DNA from: Isoetes taiwanensis
Taxonomy: Eukaryota; Streptophyta; Lycopodiopsida; Isoetales; Isoetaceae
Assembly (NCBI GenBank): GCA_021234155.1
Contig: JAJEKV010000040.1
Coordinates: forward strand, 3,697,799 to 3,761,798
Reading direction: 5' to 3'
Length of the DNA stretch: 64,000 nt
Below, in pieces: positions 1 to 11,690 of this stretch. The notes under the pieces were generated by a model. That model saw only the letters and a program-made list of their open reading frames with translations. It was not told the origin of the DNA and searched no databases. The translations under genes were made by a program, and so were the position numbers. The first letter of the stretch is position 1; every line of letters starts with the position of its first letter.

Positions 1-502
1 AGGTGACAAACCTACACCTTAACAACAATACTACATTTTTGCATTTGTTATTATGTAAAATGGAATTCCTATAAATGTATAAAGCTGAAAAAAGGCAACT
101 AAACTTGTCTGTGCAAAAAAGCGTGCACCTGTAGAAAGTGGAGCAGCATGCATGGCCAGGCAAAGAATAATTAAAATTGATGGACCACGCCGAGATGAGA
201 TGATTCGTCAGAGTAAGCTAAGCTACCCAAGTCGCTATGAATTGATGCTACTCTAACGAATCCGCCATGCATGCAAGCAAATACCACAAAGAAAGTTACC
301 AGGGCCACCTTCAAACCGTTGGTGTCATTGTAAGGAAATCAACCGTCTGCTATCTGTGCAAAATACAAAAAAGCAATCGAGGGATTCCATCTGAAAAAAA
401 CAATCTGGATCAGAGATGCATGCGAGAAACTCTACTCCTTCAATTGACATGCATAAATCAGCCAGTATACACGAAGCAATTGTGCCAAGGAAGAATGAAT
501 CA

Positions 503-602
503 CGCCTACAAAGTGCATAGAAACTGGCAAAGCACGATGAATACCTCCAAGACGCCCGCAAAGTGCATAGAAACTGGCAAAGAAAGAAGAATACTTCCAA
601 GA
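503..602. repeat. Two-copy 50-bp tandem repeat
   Basis: Two adjacent units share AAGTGCATAGAAACTGGCAA at 511 and 561, a 50-bp period. The second unit has several substitutions, so the duplication is not recent. Confidence 0.8.
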
Positions 603-740
603 AACAGTTTCTCAATTTGTGAATCCTCCTCGTAGCATGCAAAGCAAAATTTACTTTCAAGAAACAATCTCAAATTGTGCCAAAAAGTAGATGCAAGGTA
701 AGGGAAAGAAATAACTTGTCAAAGAAAACTAACACTATGA

Positions 741-860
741 GGAAGAGGAATCTAAAAGGGAAGGAAAGAGGAAGAGCAATCTAAAAGGGAAGAAAAAGAG
801 GAAGAGCAATCTAAAAGGGAAGAAAAGAGAAAGAGCAATCTAAAAAGGGAAGAAAAGAGG
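741..860. repeat. 30-bp purine-rich minisatellite, about 4 units
   Basis: TCTAAAAGGGA recurs every 30 bp at about 750, 780, 810 and 840. Each unit is filled with AAGAAAAGAGGAAGAGC-like purine sequence. The strand asymmetry produces spurious Ser/Phe/Leu-rich frames on the minus strand. Confidence 0.85.
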
Positions 861-1481
861 ATGGATAGAGTCGAGAGAAGCAATGGGAAGAGACGTTGTT
901 GTGAGAAGACGCCGATAACCAACCACAAGAATGAATAGTGCATATATAGCTGCTCGTCCCTTCCTAGAATGCCGATTCGATGGCTTGGATCGATGCCTAT
1001 TTATGTTAATGGTACTATTTTAGACAAGAAACAACATTGGTTGCATCATTGTTTATTTGTGTTGATGGTACAAGATGGAAAGCAAATCAAATGACACTTT
1101 CATCATAAGTAAATGAATGGCATGTAACGTCTTAACGTCGAACGTAAAACTAAGCTATAAGTCTATGTTGTGTTGGCCATTTGGAGGTTTCATTCCAAAT
1201 GCATATTAATATATGTAGAAGGCTCAGTCCTTTACAATATTAAAATTTGAGGTGAGAATGTAGCTCTGCATTCTATAACCTAGCATGACTAAAGTTTGGC
1301 TTAAAGAACATAGAAATAATAGATTGGCAACTGAAACAGATTGGACTTGTTTAAGGAAATGGAAAATGCACGCAATGGAATGTTAGAATCTAGCTCGGGT
1401 GTACGTTCTTTCCCTTACCCAAAACAATGCCTGGTCCGGGCCAATATTATAGTTGTTATCAAAAGATTATGCCTCATGGTC

Positions 1482-1682
1482 CACATGTTGGTAGTTTTTT
1501 TTTTTTTTTTTTGAAGAACTGTGTCATCAATATATTAAAAGAATGGTAATGTTACAAAGCAAGTGAGGAGGAAGGAGAATTGCCCCAAAGAGACAGCGAT
1601 ACCTCGACACTCCACAACAAACTCACAGAAAAACTGCAACTCTACTGCTGTACAAACCGACCATCACACATGTTGGTAGTTT
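1482..1682 (-). mobile_element. Short 5'-truncated LINE or SINE insertion with 16-bp TSD
   Basis: The sequence CACATGTTGGTAGTTT occurs at 1482-1497 and again at 1667-1682. Between the copies lie a run of about 20 T and roughly 150 bp of other sequence. Read on the minus strand this is a short insert ending in poly(A), flanked by a target-site duplication: the signature of target-primed reverse transcription. The minus-strand end (…GTTCTTCAAAA) resembles the 3' end of the L1-type LINE at 39745-42454 (…GTTCTTAAAA), so a 5'-truncated LINE tail is likelier than a SINE. No pol III A/B boxes were recognised. Confidence 0.8.
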
Positions 1683-2439
1683 GAGCAGCCTCTCCTCAAA
1701 ATTACGGAAAACCATCAGTTTCAGACATGATTGCCATATCCTGAGCATCTTGGAAATTTGACAAACTTAATGACCCTTGGTTCTCAAGCTGCCTACGGCC
1801 TCATATATGCTTATACTAGCAGGGACATCAAGATTTAAAGAATGCATATAAAGGCCATTCATAGGTCCCTCTAGCATATTATCCACTACAATACTCTTCA
1901 ATTGCCTTAGCTAGAAGGCCATTTGTTTCAGATCCAAATAATATGCAGTCGCCATATTGATATGGTTTGTCCTATATAAACAGATAACACAAAGGTTCCA
2001 TAATCATTTGTCTAGAAACTTGAGCAGAGTTACTTTAGAGGCCTAATGTAGTTCTACAAGGCATAGCTTGGTACCGTGTATATATGATTTGCATTTAGTT
2101 TGCATTGCCCATAACAACTAACTCTAGAGTCTCTTTCTTACATGCATGCCAGAAGTAGCTTGCATTATGTCAAAAATAAGATGTCTACTCTACCCAATGT
2201 TGCATGGGCCACGATCAGAAGAGTTTGTGAGAAAGTGTGGTCCTTGTAATCTATTGAACACTGTCACTGCGTCATTTGAAGTACACCAACAATACATCCA
2301 TTTGAACATGCTTGCCCAGTGGTAGGGACTTTATATTAGCAATTTGTTGCAACTACAAAAAACAGAAATGAACAAAATCTATTACATTACCAGTCCCATC
2401 ACTAGTCCTTTTACCATACAATCTATCCCTTGCAAGTTG

Positions 2440-3540
2440 CCAACAAGAAGATCTGCCTTTGAAAGTGTGTTAGACGTGTGTGGTGACATTGTGGAAATGG
2501 CAAATGCACACTTGTATTTTGAATGATGCACATCCAAATATGCATGGGAAGTGTAGCAGTGTGCATGATGCGAGGTGGGTTTTTGACATGAACCATCATA
2601 GGAATGTTGTATCATGAACTGCTATGCTCACAACATATGCACTGAACAAATGCGATATACAATTGTTTCATGAAATGCAGATACAAAATATCGTACCAGA
2701 TGAAATTACAGTCCACAATGCATGTTTTGTTGTGCCAGACCTATGTGAGACCTAGTATAAGGAAAACAGGTGCAAGCTCACATTTTAAGTTAGGACATCA
2801 ATGTAGGTGTCATTATAGGAACAACTTTATTATATATGTATGGCAAATGTGGTAGATTGGAGGAGGCAAAATGAACATTTGACATAGTTAGGGTCTGGAA
2901 TGCCATGATTATGGCATATGCTCAATAGAGTCAGGATACTAAAGCATTCTTTATCTCACAGTTCATGATGGAGCAGGGCATTACACCAACCTACACTATC
3001 TTTATTAGCATCCTTTTTGTTTGCAGCCACACTGATCTTGTTGATGAAAGCTGCCAACGTTCCATCACATTGTCCAAACACCTTAGCACTGTAGAAAAAA
3101 AAGCTAAGTGTCTTTAAAATGACCTTGTTGTGCTAGCAATATCTTCAATCCATAACCTAGGTGGGGGGGATCAACCTTCACTTATAATTTATGCATCCAG
3201 AAAGAGACATCATCAACAATCCAAGCCCTCGTCACTTTTCCTAAGCATGTACATAAGATAAGTATAGTGCACCTTTGAGAAGAATAAAAAAACTTATGTG
3301 CAGGTTCCAGCAAATAACTGATATCAGAAATCATTGTATGCATTACAAATATCAAGTAACTTGCTTCCCACATTCAGAGGCTAAGACAATCCTAGAGCCC
3401 AGTTGAAAGTTAAAAGATCATATTTTGTAGGCTTGGTGTAGACAAAAATAGATACATGGGCAGCATAGTCATGTATATATGGAAATGTGGAGCTTTGCAA
3501 GAAGCAAAAGAAGTATTCAAGAAAATGGCAAATAAATAGA
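2440..3540 (+). pseudogene. PLS-class PPR pseudogene, upstream part
   Basis: PPR proteins bind organellar RNA through tandem 35-residue helical repeats. Several repeats can be read here, but in shifting frames. One is MHGKCSSVHDARWVFDM near 2540, followed by NVVSWTAMLTTYA and LFHEMQIQNIVPDEIT near 2605-2710. Then come MYGKCGRLEEA near 2838, VWNAMIMAYAQ near 2890, QGITPTYTIFISILF then CSHTDLVDE near 2970-3050, and MYIWKCGALQEAKEVFKKMA near 3470-3535. The 'NVVSWTAM', 'KCG' and 'ACSHAGLVDEG'-type signatures belong to the plant PLS subfamily. Frameshifts and stops (for example TAG after MAYAQ) make it non-functional. The reading stops at 3540, where a LINE begins, and appears to resume at 11592. 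Confidence 0.8.
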
Positions 3541-5035
3541 ATAGAATAGAATAGTTTTTTTGACGTCCACGGAGACCAATAGTTCATGGGACCCATACAA
3601 TGGGCTAGTACAATCATTACTACTAGGATTAAAAAACCCCTGCCTCGAAAGGTTTTTAAGGGAAAAACCTTTGCAGTAATGATGATACTAGACAAGCGGA
3701 GATAATGACTACTGAGGGCTCAGTAATTGCAGATGCTTATCTAGAACCTCAAGTATGTATAATTCCAAGTCATGCACAGATGGTGCTCTGAGAAGTTGGG
3801 GAAGCGTGGAATGGAATGCTAAGGTCAAAAAATAATTCCGGACTATCTCAAAAGCAGGGCAACTCAGAAGAGTATGGCTTTCATCTTCAATAACCTATAA
3901 CTGGCAACAGGCATATAGTCTCGCTTCTCGCGGCAATTGCGGCCGCTCCCATCTACCTGTCTCAATCCGTAGCCTGTGGGACCCCGTGCGAATTGATGCA
4001 ATAGCTACAAGCTTGTTCCTGGACAATGAAGCAAGCAAATAAGCTTGGGGCCCTGGTGCCAAGGTGGGATTTATGTGTGCATGATAATGACCAGTTTTCA
4101 CTTGGGCCAAAGTAACTGCGTCCCATATCTTTTGAGAAAAACGAGCATTGAGATATTATTGCAAAAAGTTCGGATCGAAACCAAGCATCGCAAGATGCTT
4201 CAGTTTGCCGTTCCCAACCCGCAAACCATGTAGTGCAATGCTCTTTCCAACATCGTTTCAAACGCCGGGAGATTCAAATGGCAAGTGCAAGAACAGGATA
4301 CCTAACATCATCCATGTGGTGCACCTTGCGGATATAGTGGAGATGGCGCTTCATGGCGTAATGTTAAAGAGGCCAAAACCCATCTCTTGTAAAAGAATAG
4401 CATAGGGCACCGTTGTTTTAACTCCGAGGTCATGTAAGTGAGAAAGGACTTTTGCACCCGCTCCAAGCTCTCCCAAGCACTAGCACTAATGGCGTGCCCC
4501 CCATACTTGAACCATACAAGAAAAACAGGCTCTACCAAAGCCCGAAACAAGTGGGCTTTCGGTAATAATCATGAATTTCTCGCGAAAAACAATTGTTTTG
4601 CATTGCATAGAGTGCTTTCCATCCGGCAACCCACCCGCTTGGTAATACAATCGTTCCCAAAGTGTGTTCTTCAGAATTCTACATCAAGATACTTGTAGCT
4701 ATCTACAACTTCAACCAGCGGCTATCATAGTGCATAGGGGGAACGTTGTGACGAGAAGATTGAACTACCAAAAGCTTGGTCTTTTGGAGATTAACACACA
4801 GACACTGTTCTCACAAAACCGCGCGAGCATGTAAATGTTCTTGCTGCGTACTAGCGGCCAGATATGTGCCGTAAGTGAAACATCATCAGCATACATAAGT
4901 TGCCTAATGATATAGTGTGCCAAATGTGGACCTCCGCCGCCATGATTATCAAGTCATTCTTCCAATTAATCAATGTACAAGCCAAAGAGTGTAGAAGATA
5001 AAGGGCAACCCTGACGAACTCCAATATTGCTAGTG
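3541..5035 (-). mobile_element. Pentamer-tailed LINE, copy 1, 3' part
   Basis: A non-LTR retrotransposon fragment. On the minus strand, near 5030-4970, an RT motif SNIGVRQGCPLSSTLFGLYID can be read with disruptions. At 4550-4308 the post-RT region reads FRALVEPVFLVW then WESLERVQKSFLTYM, which is typical of LINE ORF2 C-termini. The minus-strand 3' end is …GACGTCAAAAAAACTATTC followed by about four (TATTC) units at 3536-3557, so the tail is a pentanucleotide repeat and not poly(A). The 5' end at 5035 is only apparent: the RT continues at 10238 beyond a CACTA transposon. All frames are broken. It sits inside the PPR pseudogene. Confidence 0.8.
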
Positions 5036-5054
5036 CACTACAAGAGAATGAGGG

Positions 5055-5345
5055 TTTTTTGTCAGAAAAATCGTCAGATGGTCTTCACAAAACAGACAAC
5101 TGCCCAGACCCTACTGGCTGACGATTTACCTGACGAATATTATCTAACGATTAAGTGTCAGAAAAATCGTCAGTTTTTCTTAAATAAGTGTCAGAAAAAT
5201 CGTCAGTTCTTCTGACGATAAGTGTCAGAAAAATCGTCAAAAAAATCGTCAGATAAAGTATCAGAAAAATCGTCAGCAAAATTGTCAAAAAAATCGTCAA
5301 AATATTCGTCATTATTTTCATCAAACAAATCGTCAAAATATGCGT
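5055..5345. repeat. Left subterminal repeat array of the CACTA element
   Basis: About a dozen copies of GTCAGAAAAATCGTCAG and shorter variants (CAAAAAAATCGTCA) are packed into 290 bp. In CACTA elements such arrays bind the TNPA-like protein and are needed for transposition. Orientation is mainly GTCAGAAAAATCGTCAG near this end and the complement near the other. Confidence 0.85.
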
Positions 5346-6586
5346 CATTTTTGTCAAAAATGTTTTTGCCAGCATTTTTACCAGCATATTAGTCATATAT
5401 ATTTTGAAATTACTTGCATTCTCAGTTGAATCTAGTTGCATTTCTTAGTTGATTCTTAAAATATAATATGCTTAAAGATATACATAAATATATTTTACAA
5501 ATTGGTAGACAAGAGTGAAAAATAAACTCCTTTATTCAAGTATATATATGTCTATTACATGTCAATGAATACACAATATTTAAAAGCCACCAAAGGGATC
5601 GCAACAACCAAAGGGATTGCAACAAGGACTCAGCCCACGCTTGTATAAAGGAGCTCGAGCTCCAAGCACCTGCAGCCAATATGCCAATATAACTGACCCA
5701 ATATAACTGACAGCTAAATTCAAAAGATAAAAAGCAATCTCACCATTTCGCATTAAAGGTAAAGAGAAAGTATAGAGGGATTCTACAGCTTTGATGAGCT
5801 AGCCCCTTCAAGTGCTTTCTCAATCCCCTGCAAAAAAACACGTTAAACTTCTATGAAAATATTTGAAAGAATGCGATGTCAAGATGAACAACATGAAAGA
5901 GAAGTAAAATTTCATAATCACCAAATAATACAGAAGACTAGAATAATAACAAAAAGGTGATTCTATTTTATTTAATCCCTCCTTGAGACATATGTAAGAA
6001 CAAATCAAGAGCTTCATCAATAAATCCATGACGACACTATGCGCAAGCAGGTAATCCCAAGAGATTATCTAGGCATTTTTGCACCCTTGAAGCTTCCACA
6101 GTTCTAAGGACCCATAGAGAGTCTTATCTTTAACTTGGCCCTACAATAAATAAATAAATAAAATAATTCTCTTGGAGCATTCAGGATGACAACATTAAGC
6201 AACTCAAAATAGCAGAAACAAATTTGAGTGCTCAATTCCTAGAGCTGTTTCACATTCAAGATGGTAACAAATTGAAGGAATAAAAGTAGATAAGTAGAAG
6301 GAATAAAAGTAGACTTATCTGCTTCAAAGCAGTGAAAGTTTGAGCCGTGGCCAATTTTGGACTTCGCCTTTCTGGACCAATTAAGATGCAGCATAAATCT
6401 GAGATTTTAAGTCAGAATTTACCCATATCAGCCAGCACCTGTATATTTCATAAACCAACCACGCGGAAGTGTATCTTCACATAACTATTTACAAGAGAGC
6501 TTAAGTAACACCACATCAAAATGTCAATGCATCTATAAAAGCTTAATATTACACCATGGACTTATAGCAGCATCAAGCACCTATCT

Positions 6587-6859
6587 TTACCACCTAGACC
6601 TCAGGGAAAGGACAACCAGAACATTTTGAGAGATGTATCTGCTTATATCCCCATCCTTCTTGGCTGCTACAGGCATATCTAAATTGTATTTTGCCACTAG
6701 GCCAAGCAAGAATTGCTTGCTAGGTTGGGCAAGCACTTCCCCTTCCTTTCTACATAAGGCAGCAAGATCCAGGCCAGCCCCATTGATCAAGGAAAGCAGG
6801 TCCTTCCTAGTCTGCTTGAGCTTCTTCATTTGAGGCGCAGCACAGTAGCGCCTTCCCAA
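6587..6859 (-). CDS. Uncertain small ORF inside the CACTA element
   Basis: A 90-residue open frame with plausible protein-like composition (contains ALCRKEGEVLAQPSKQFLLG, then VAAKKDGDISRYI). It lies inside the transposon and could be an exon of a transposon gene or a captured host exon. I do not recognise the family. No splice sites were confirmed around it and it may be chance. Confidence 0.3.
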   Translation of the reverse strand: MGRRYCAAPQMKKLKQTRKDLLSLINGAGLDLAALCRKEGEVLAQPSKQFLLGLVAKYNLDMPVAAKKDGDISRYISQNVLVVLSLRSRW

Positions 6860-8215
6860 ATGCTATTTGGTGGTCTGCAAACAGGGTCCTATCTTTTACA
6901 ACCCGTCGGCCTACCTTGGTGGCGGTATTGCTGGCTATCTACAAGCCAGTTGTATTTATGATTCCAGGCATTTAGGCACCAAGCTAAGTATGTGGCAAAA
7001 CAAAAATAGAGTGTCTAAACTTAGACTTACATGCTATTAGAGCCCACGTTGGGGAATCCTTATTCCAGCACAGCCTGCAACTCGTATCCCTATGGTACTA
7101 TGGATCCGACCAAGCAATCATCAAATGAAATGCTATGGAATCTCTTCTCATTGCACAGACAGTTATCTTATAGCCGGCATTGTCTCTTTGCTGGAGCCCT
7201 AAGGGTGATTCTTCCAGCAACATAAACGACTCCATTTCTGCTGATTCGGGAATCCCTAAATCTGGAGTAGGGCATTCAGATCAAAAAAGTTTACCTGTAT
7301 TTTTTAGTTTCGGCCATAGTAGTTCCTCATTCCGTTGCCTCCATTTTTAGCCGAAAATCCCTTGTACCTGCCTTGTTTGATCTCTGCAATCATTCATCGA
7401 GCTGCTCGGTCCGCTTTGCTTTAGTCCAGAGACAAAATGACCTAAAACTTTGTGTGCTCATGCGGCCGTCATTTACTCTTAAAACCCTAGGGTAGAGACC
7501 TTTGCAAATATTTTTAACAATGCTGCTAGAAAAAATAACCATCACAAAAAACATTAACAAAATATTGCAGGCCATTAAACCCTTATTGCAGACCATTGAC
7601 TAATGCACCTTATGCACCTTCACTCTCAATCTTGCTGCTCTACGAATATCCATATCTGCACAACTTTCACAGCACCCTTCCCGGTCCAGCGCTGCCAAGG
7701 AAAAACTTCAAAGCAGAAGCCCAATTCTACCTCTGAGAACTGACGAAACCTACATACATGGACACGGCTTCCATGCAGCGCACAATCCCCACAACTGCTA
7801 ACTAAGGTATGAGACCTGGCGGCCAATTCCTAAACAGACACTGGGCTTGCACCAAATTCCAACGAGAACAACAAGAAATTCAAACATTCAAGCACAGGGA
7901 ATGGACATTCCTACCTCCAAGCGCCCCTCCCTCAGACATCTTCGGCAAGCACAAAGCCACTCTACCTCTTCCCATCCTCATCGGCCACAACCAGCTCGCT
8001 GTCACGCAGCCCAGCTCCGTCATGTGAACAGTCCCCATTCCATTTCCAGACATCCAAATGGCCGTTCCCCACAGAACATCTAAATGGCAAGAAGCTCCTC
8101 AAAACCCCTAAAATATACGACTTCCCATACTATACACAGGCAAAACCTTACTCCAGACCATTGCATCCAAAATACGAAACAAAAAACGGGGAAGCTTATA
8201 TAATTCTAATCTATG

Positions 8216-8850
8216 ATGTCTATAAGACATGTCCCCCTTTGCCAAGTTAAAAATCCTCAAATTTTCTTAAAAGAATACCACAAGCCAGTTCTATGCCCAG
8301 TAAACCAAATCGATGGGTAGATCTCCTTGGTCTCCACCATTGTAATGGCCATGGATCATTTGTCATGTTAACTCTATTCACTACCAAGGGTCCACCATAC
8401 TAGACCATACTTGCAACCATGGGCAACTTTCATGCCATTGTTGCAGGCCATAAACCAAATATTACCCTAAACCTTTGATGTCCATAAAAAACGTCCCTCT
8501 GTGCCTAGTTAAATATCCAGAAATTTACTCAAAGGAATACCACTTGCTATTTCTCTGCCCAAAAAAATAAATCCATTCGATGGGCTAGATCCCTTTGGTC
8601 CACACCATTGTAATGGCTACAAATCAGCTGAAGTGTTGACTCTGTTCAATACCATGGGTTCACCACTTGACAGTAATCCACATTTTTCTATTTCAAGTGT
8701 AAAATTTAAAACTTAACCTTACTTGCAACCATGGGCGGCCAATATGCCATGGGTTCACCACTTGACAGTAATCCACATTTTTCTATTTCAAGAGTAAAAT
8801 TTAAAACTTAACCTTACTTGCAACCATGGGCGGACAATATGCTATGTCTC
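8216..8850. repeat. Diverged tandem duplication inside the CACTA element
   Basis: The segment near 8216-8460 is repeated in diverged form near 8478-8780; both contain GGAATACCAC, CGATGG…TAGATC and CACCATTGTAATGGC in order. Within the second copy a 97-bp unit starting CATGGGTTCACCACTTGACA (8653 and about 8748) is duplicated almost perfectly. Two rounds of duplication of different ages are therefore visible. Confidence 0.8.
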
Positions 8851-9814
8851 TTTTGTCCAAGAACATTGGACTATTTCGAGGGGTGAAAGCCTACCAAGAT
8901 TTTGTAGAATGCAGCAAACTGCACTCTAGGGCATATTGCCTATCCTACAAATTCAATGTAGCAGCGAGCCACCCCTAAATGAGGGGGACGTCCTTGCAAT
9001 TAATTAATTATCTAATTAACTGGCCAGCTTGCTATCAAAGGTGTGCAAATTACTAGAGCTCACATATTAGTTTACCAGAGTGGAGTCTGAGGCCATCGTA
9101 GCTTTGAAGATTAGTAGATTGCTAGACTCTTTCGCCTTATGCTTTTCCTTGAGCACCTCTGGCCAAACTAGAAGCTCAGCTATGTGAAATCGGCCCATAG
9201 CCGGCCACCGTGAAAACCTACCACAGGTCGATTCTTTAACAGAGCAAATATTGCAACCAAATCTGTATACAGAGATTGGCAAAAATGGCTGCATATTTTT
9301 GGTTCATAATTCTTGGCATAACCAAAAATAAAAAATGGCAATTAATGCCCCTGCAAGTATAAAGTTTACTTCAACACTTTAAAATGCACAATCAGACTTC
9401 ATTGAAAATATCAGCCTGCTAATCCCTTGCTTTTTCTATATATTAGGACCAATTAGTCATGAACATTCAATGTGTTATACATGTTTAAATTTCAAGAGAA
9501 CAATTATATTACCTCCAACTTCATTTTTTCCAAAGATGTATGAAGCAGTTTTATAAAGCATCCATTATTATCTTTCAAGATCCACAAGATGCTCCTATGA
9601 TTGGATACTAATAATAGTGAATTATCACAAGGTTTCAACTTGTAACATGTTCAAATACAACATTTTCCCATAGTCAAGGAGGTTTGAATCTACCAGCTTG
9701 TTCTAAGCTCAAACCTGCAAATAAGGGTAATATTGTTCTGGAAGCTTTTCATAATATCAAATTTCATCTAAAATGGACTCTTGGATGAAATGTTATGACT
9801 AAATTTGTAATAGT

Positions 9815-10215
9815 GCTATTTTCTGACGTATAATCTGACGTATTTTCTGACGATAAATCTGACACAAGGTCTGACGCTTTTTCTGACGATAAATCTGACG
9901 CTTTTTCTGACGATAAATCTGACACAAGATCTGACACTTTTTCTGACGATAAATCTGACGCTTTTTCTGATGTATTATCTGACGTTCTATCTGACGTTCT
10001 ATCTGACGCTTTTCCTGACGATTTGCCTGACGATTTTTCTGACGTTACAATTCTGACGATTTATGTGACGTATATCCTGACGTATATTTTCTGACGAATA
10101 ATCTGACGTAATATTGTCAGAAAAAGCGTCAGAAAAGCAATCGTCAGAATATCTGTCAGCATAAGCGTCAGGCAAAAATCTCTCTAAATAGTCTGACGAT
10201 TTTTCTGACAAAAAA
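9815..10215. repeat. Right subterminal repeat array of the CACTA element
   Basis: More than twenty copies of TCTGACG or close variants occur in about 400 bp, often at 12-19 bp spacing with TTTTTCTGACGATAAA as a recurring unit. This is the inverted counterpart of the left array. Some units are in the reverse direction (CGTCAGAAAA near 10120-10170), so hairpins are possible. Confidence 0.88.
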
Positions 10216-10237
10216 TAGCCATTCTCTTGTAGTGGTG

Positions 10238-10580
10238 ATTTGAGTACCTGATGCTGGAAATTTAGCAAAAACCCTTTCATAGAGCCGATAAACTGCATTT
10301 TGAAGATCTTGTGGAATCCCAAGTGCCTGCAAGCGCTGCCAAAGAAGCTCGCGTGGTACTGTATCAAAAGTAGAAGTAAAATCCACAAAGCATATATAGA
10401 GGTCCTGTTTCAAACTTTGACTATGTTCAATAAGCATGCGCAATGTGAAAATATGGTCTATTGTAGAATGGCATGGACGAAAGCCTTGCACTGGCCCTAC
10501 AAAGACGTACACACAAATATGTTATGCCCATGATGTCAATTTGCTTCTCGAAGACTGGCTAAGAGCTTTGAAAATATGAA
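10238..10580 (-). mobile_element. Pentamer-tailed LINE, copy 1, 5' part (RT domain)
   Basis: On the minus strand the frame covering 10512-10238 reads GFRPCHSTIDHIFTLRMLIE, then ICFVDFTSTFDTVPRELLWQ, LQALGIPQDLQNAVYRLYER and VFAKFPASGTQIT: LINE reverse-transcriptase motifs before the catalytic core. The usual FxDF.KAFDxV appears as FVDFTSTFDTV. The next RT segment, SNIGVRQGCP, is found at 5030 on the other side of the CACTA element, so the two pieces are one retrotransposon copy split by insertion. The copy seems 5'-truncated near 10580. Confidence 0.85.
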
Positions 10581-11591
10581 AATTACCATGATCATATTAC
10601 TACCGGGATTAAAAACCCGCCGGAAGGGTTTCTCGAAAAACCTTAGTAGCAATAAGGATGTTTGACATACCGCGATGATTATATACATAATCACAAGTAC
10701 AAATTGAGGTTAATGTCTTAACGGGGGGCATAACCGAAGTCCGCGTATCCATTACCTCCTCGGAGGTACGATCCCAACAAACCTCACAGGCCGTGCTCGA
10801 TTAGCTCATGCAAGGCCCGATGGGGCACAACTAACCAGAAACATACCGAGCCCGGATATGCTCATACACCTAACAGCCCGGAGGGCGTGACTTTCATCCT
10901 CAATGGCGCCCGTTGACAAAGATCGACAGACTGTCCTCACGCGGCTCCCGAATCCATCTCCCCTGTCTCAATGCGGAGGTGGTGTGAACTGTCTTGAATG
11001 GAAGCAATCACCTGCGCTTTTCATGGGTAGATGGGTGTGCGAGGTAGTGGTGTGGGCCCCTTGTGAGCATGGGATTAACTGCTTGTCGATAATTGCCACC
11101 TTGACATGTGACGGGGCCTCTGCATCCCAAAGCTTGGCCATGAAGCAAGCATCCAAGTCTTTTGCTTCAAGGCGTAGCGTTCCTTCGGTGTATGCACGGT
11201 CCACATCTCGTAGCTGCGACATTCCATAGCGAAACCACTGGGCTTGCTTGTCTTTCCAGCAGGCTTTGAGTCGCTGCGGGCCCATCGCCACTGCCAAAGC
11301 AAGGTTGGGCAGCCGGGCTTCATCCATAGCCACCACCGTCTGGAAGTAAATAATGTGACGTTCCAGCGCAGCCCTCCGTAATGGAAGGAAGCCTGTCTCC
11401 TGGAGCAAGATCTGATATGGGACCGTGGATTTCACTCCCAGTGCCCGGGCCAAGAAGGCCTTCTGTACCTGCTCTAGATCGTTTCAAGTGGTGAGGGATA
11501 TCACTGGCCCCCACACTTTTGCCCCATAGAGGAGGACCGGTTCAACCAAGGCCCTGAACAAGTGTGCCTGGTGACCCCATGCAGTCATGCT
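10581..11591 (-). mobile_element. Pentamer-tailed LINE, copy 2 (ORF2 C-terminal region)
   Basis: A 5'-truncated minus-strand copy of the same family. Near 11580-11460 it reads LFRALVEPVLLYG and LEQVQKAFLARALGVKST. The continuous frame 11453-10968 then gives ETGFLPLRRAALERHIIYFQ and later ACFMAKLWDAEAP. The 3' region (GGATTAAAAACCCG near 10614) matches that of copy 1 near 3630, but the last 70 bp and the pentamer tail are missing where copy 1 abuts it. The upstream end at 11591 abuts PPR sequence. Confidence 0.75.
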
Positions 11592-11690
11592 TATAGGAAA
11601 TGTTTTGACCATAGCTAATGCTCAGAATGATGAACTTACTAATGCCCTTAATCTTTTTTATGAAATGCCTGGCAAAGTGCAGTGCCTTGG
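11592..11690 (+). pseudogene. PLS-class PPR pseudogene, downstream part
   Basis: Reads NVLTIANAQNDELTNALNLF then YEMPGKVQ before a stop. This fits the PLS PPR pattern 'NVVSWTAMIxGYAQNxxxxxALxLFxEMP'. It continues logically from the last repeat before the LINE stack (…AKEVFKKMANK at 3535). The simplest reading is one PPR gene cut by LINE insertions. AAAT is present at both junctions and could be part of a target duplication. Confidence 0.6.

Larger units (their letters stand above)
1..2439. other. Region without recognised gene
   Basis: No protein-like open frame with recognisable similarity is visible on either strand. The stretch holds two minisatellites (near 503 and 741), one short retro-insertion (1482-1682) and otherwise AT-rich unique-looking DNA. 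The short frames across 267-943 are driven by the minisatellite sequence and are not credible genes. Confidence 0.6.
5036..10234. mobile_element. CACTA (En/Spm-like) DNA transposon, 5.2 kb
   Basis: The ends are CACTACAAGAGAATG at 5036 and its exact complement ending at 10234. The inverted match continues inward through TTTTTTGTCAGAAAAATCGTCAG-like sequence. Both ends are flanked by the 3-bp direct repeat GTG (5033-5035, 10235-10237). The CACTA terminus, 3-bp TSD and dense subterminal repeats are the family's diagnostic traits. The LINE reverse transcriptase reads on across the two flanks, which confirms insertion. No TNPD/TNP2 transposase domain is recognisable inside, so it is probably non-autonomous or its transposase is decayed. 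Confidence 0.92.

Noticed and set aside
5055-5345. Possible CRISPR array because of regularly spaced repeats (also 9815-10215)
   Set aside because: The repeats are short, variable and subterminal in a CACTA transposon, and the genome is a plant's.
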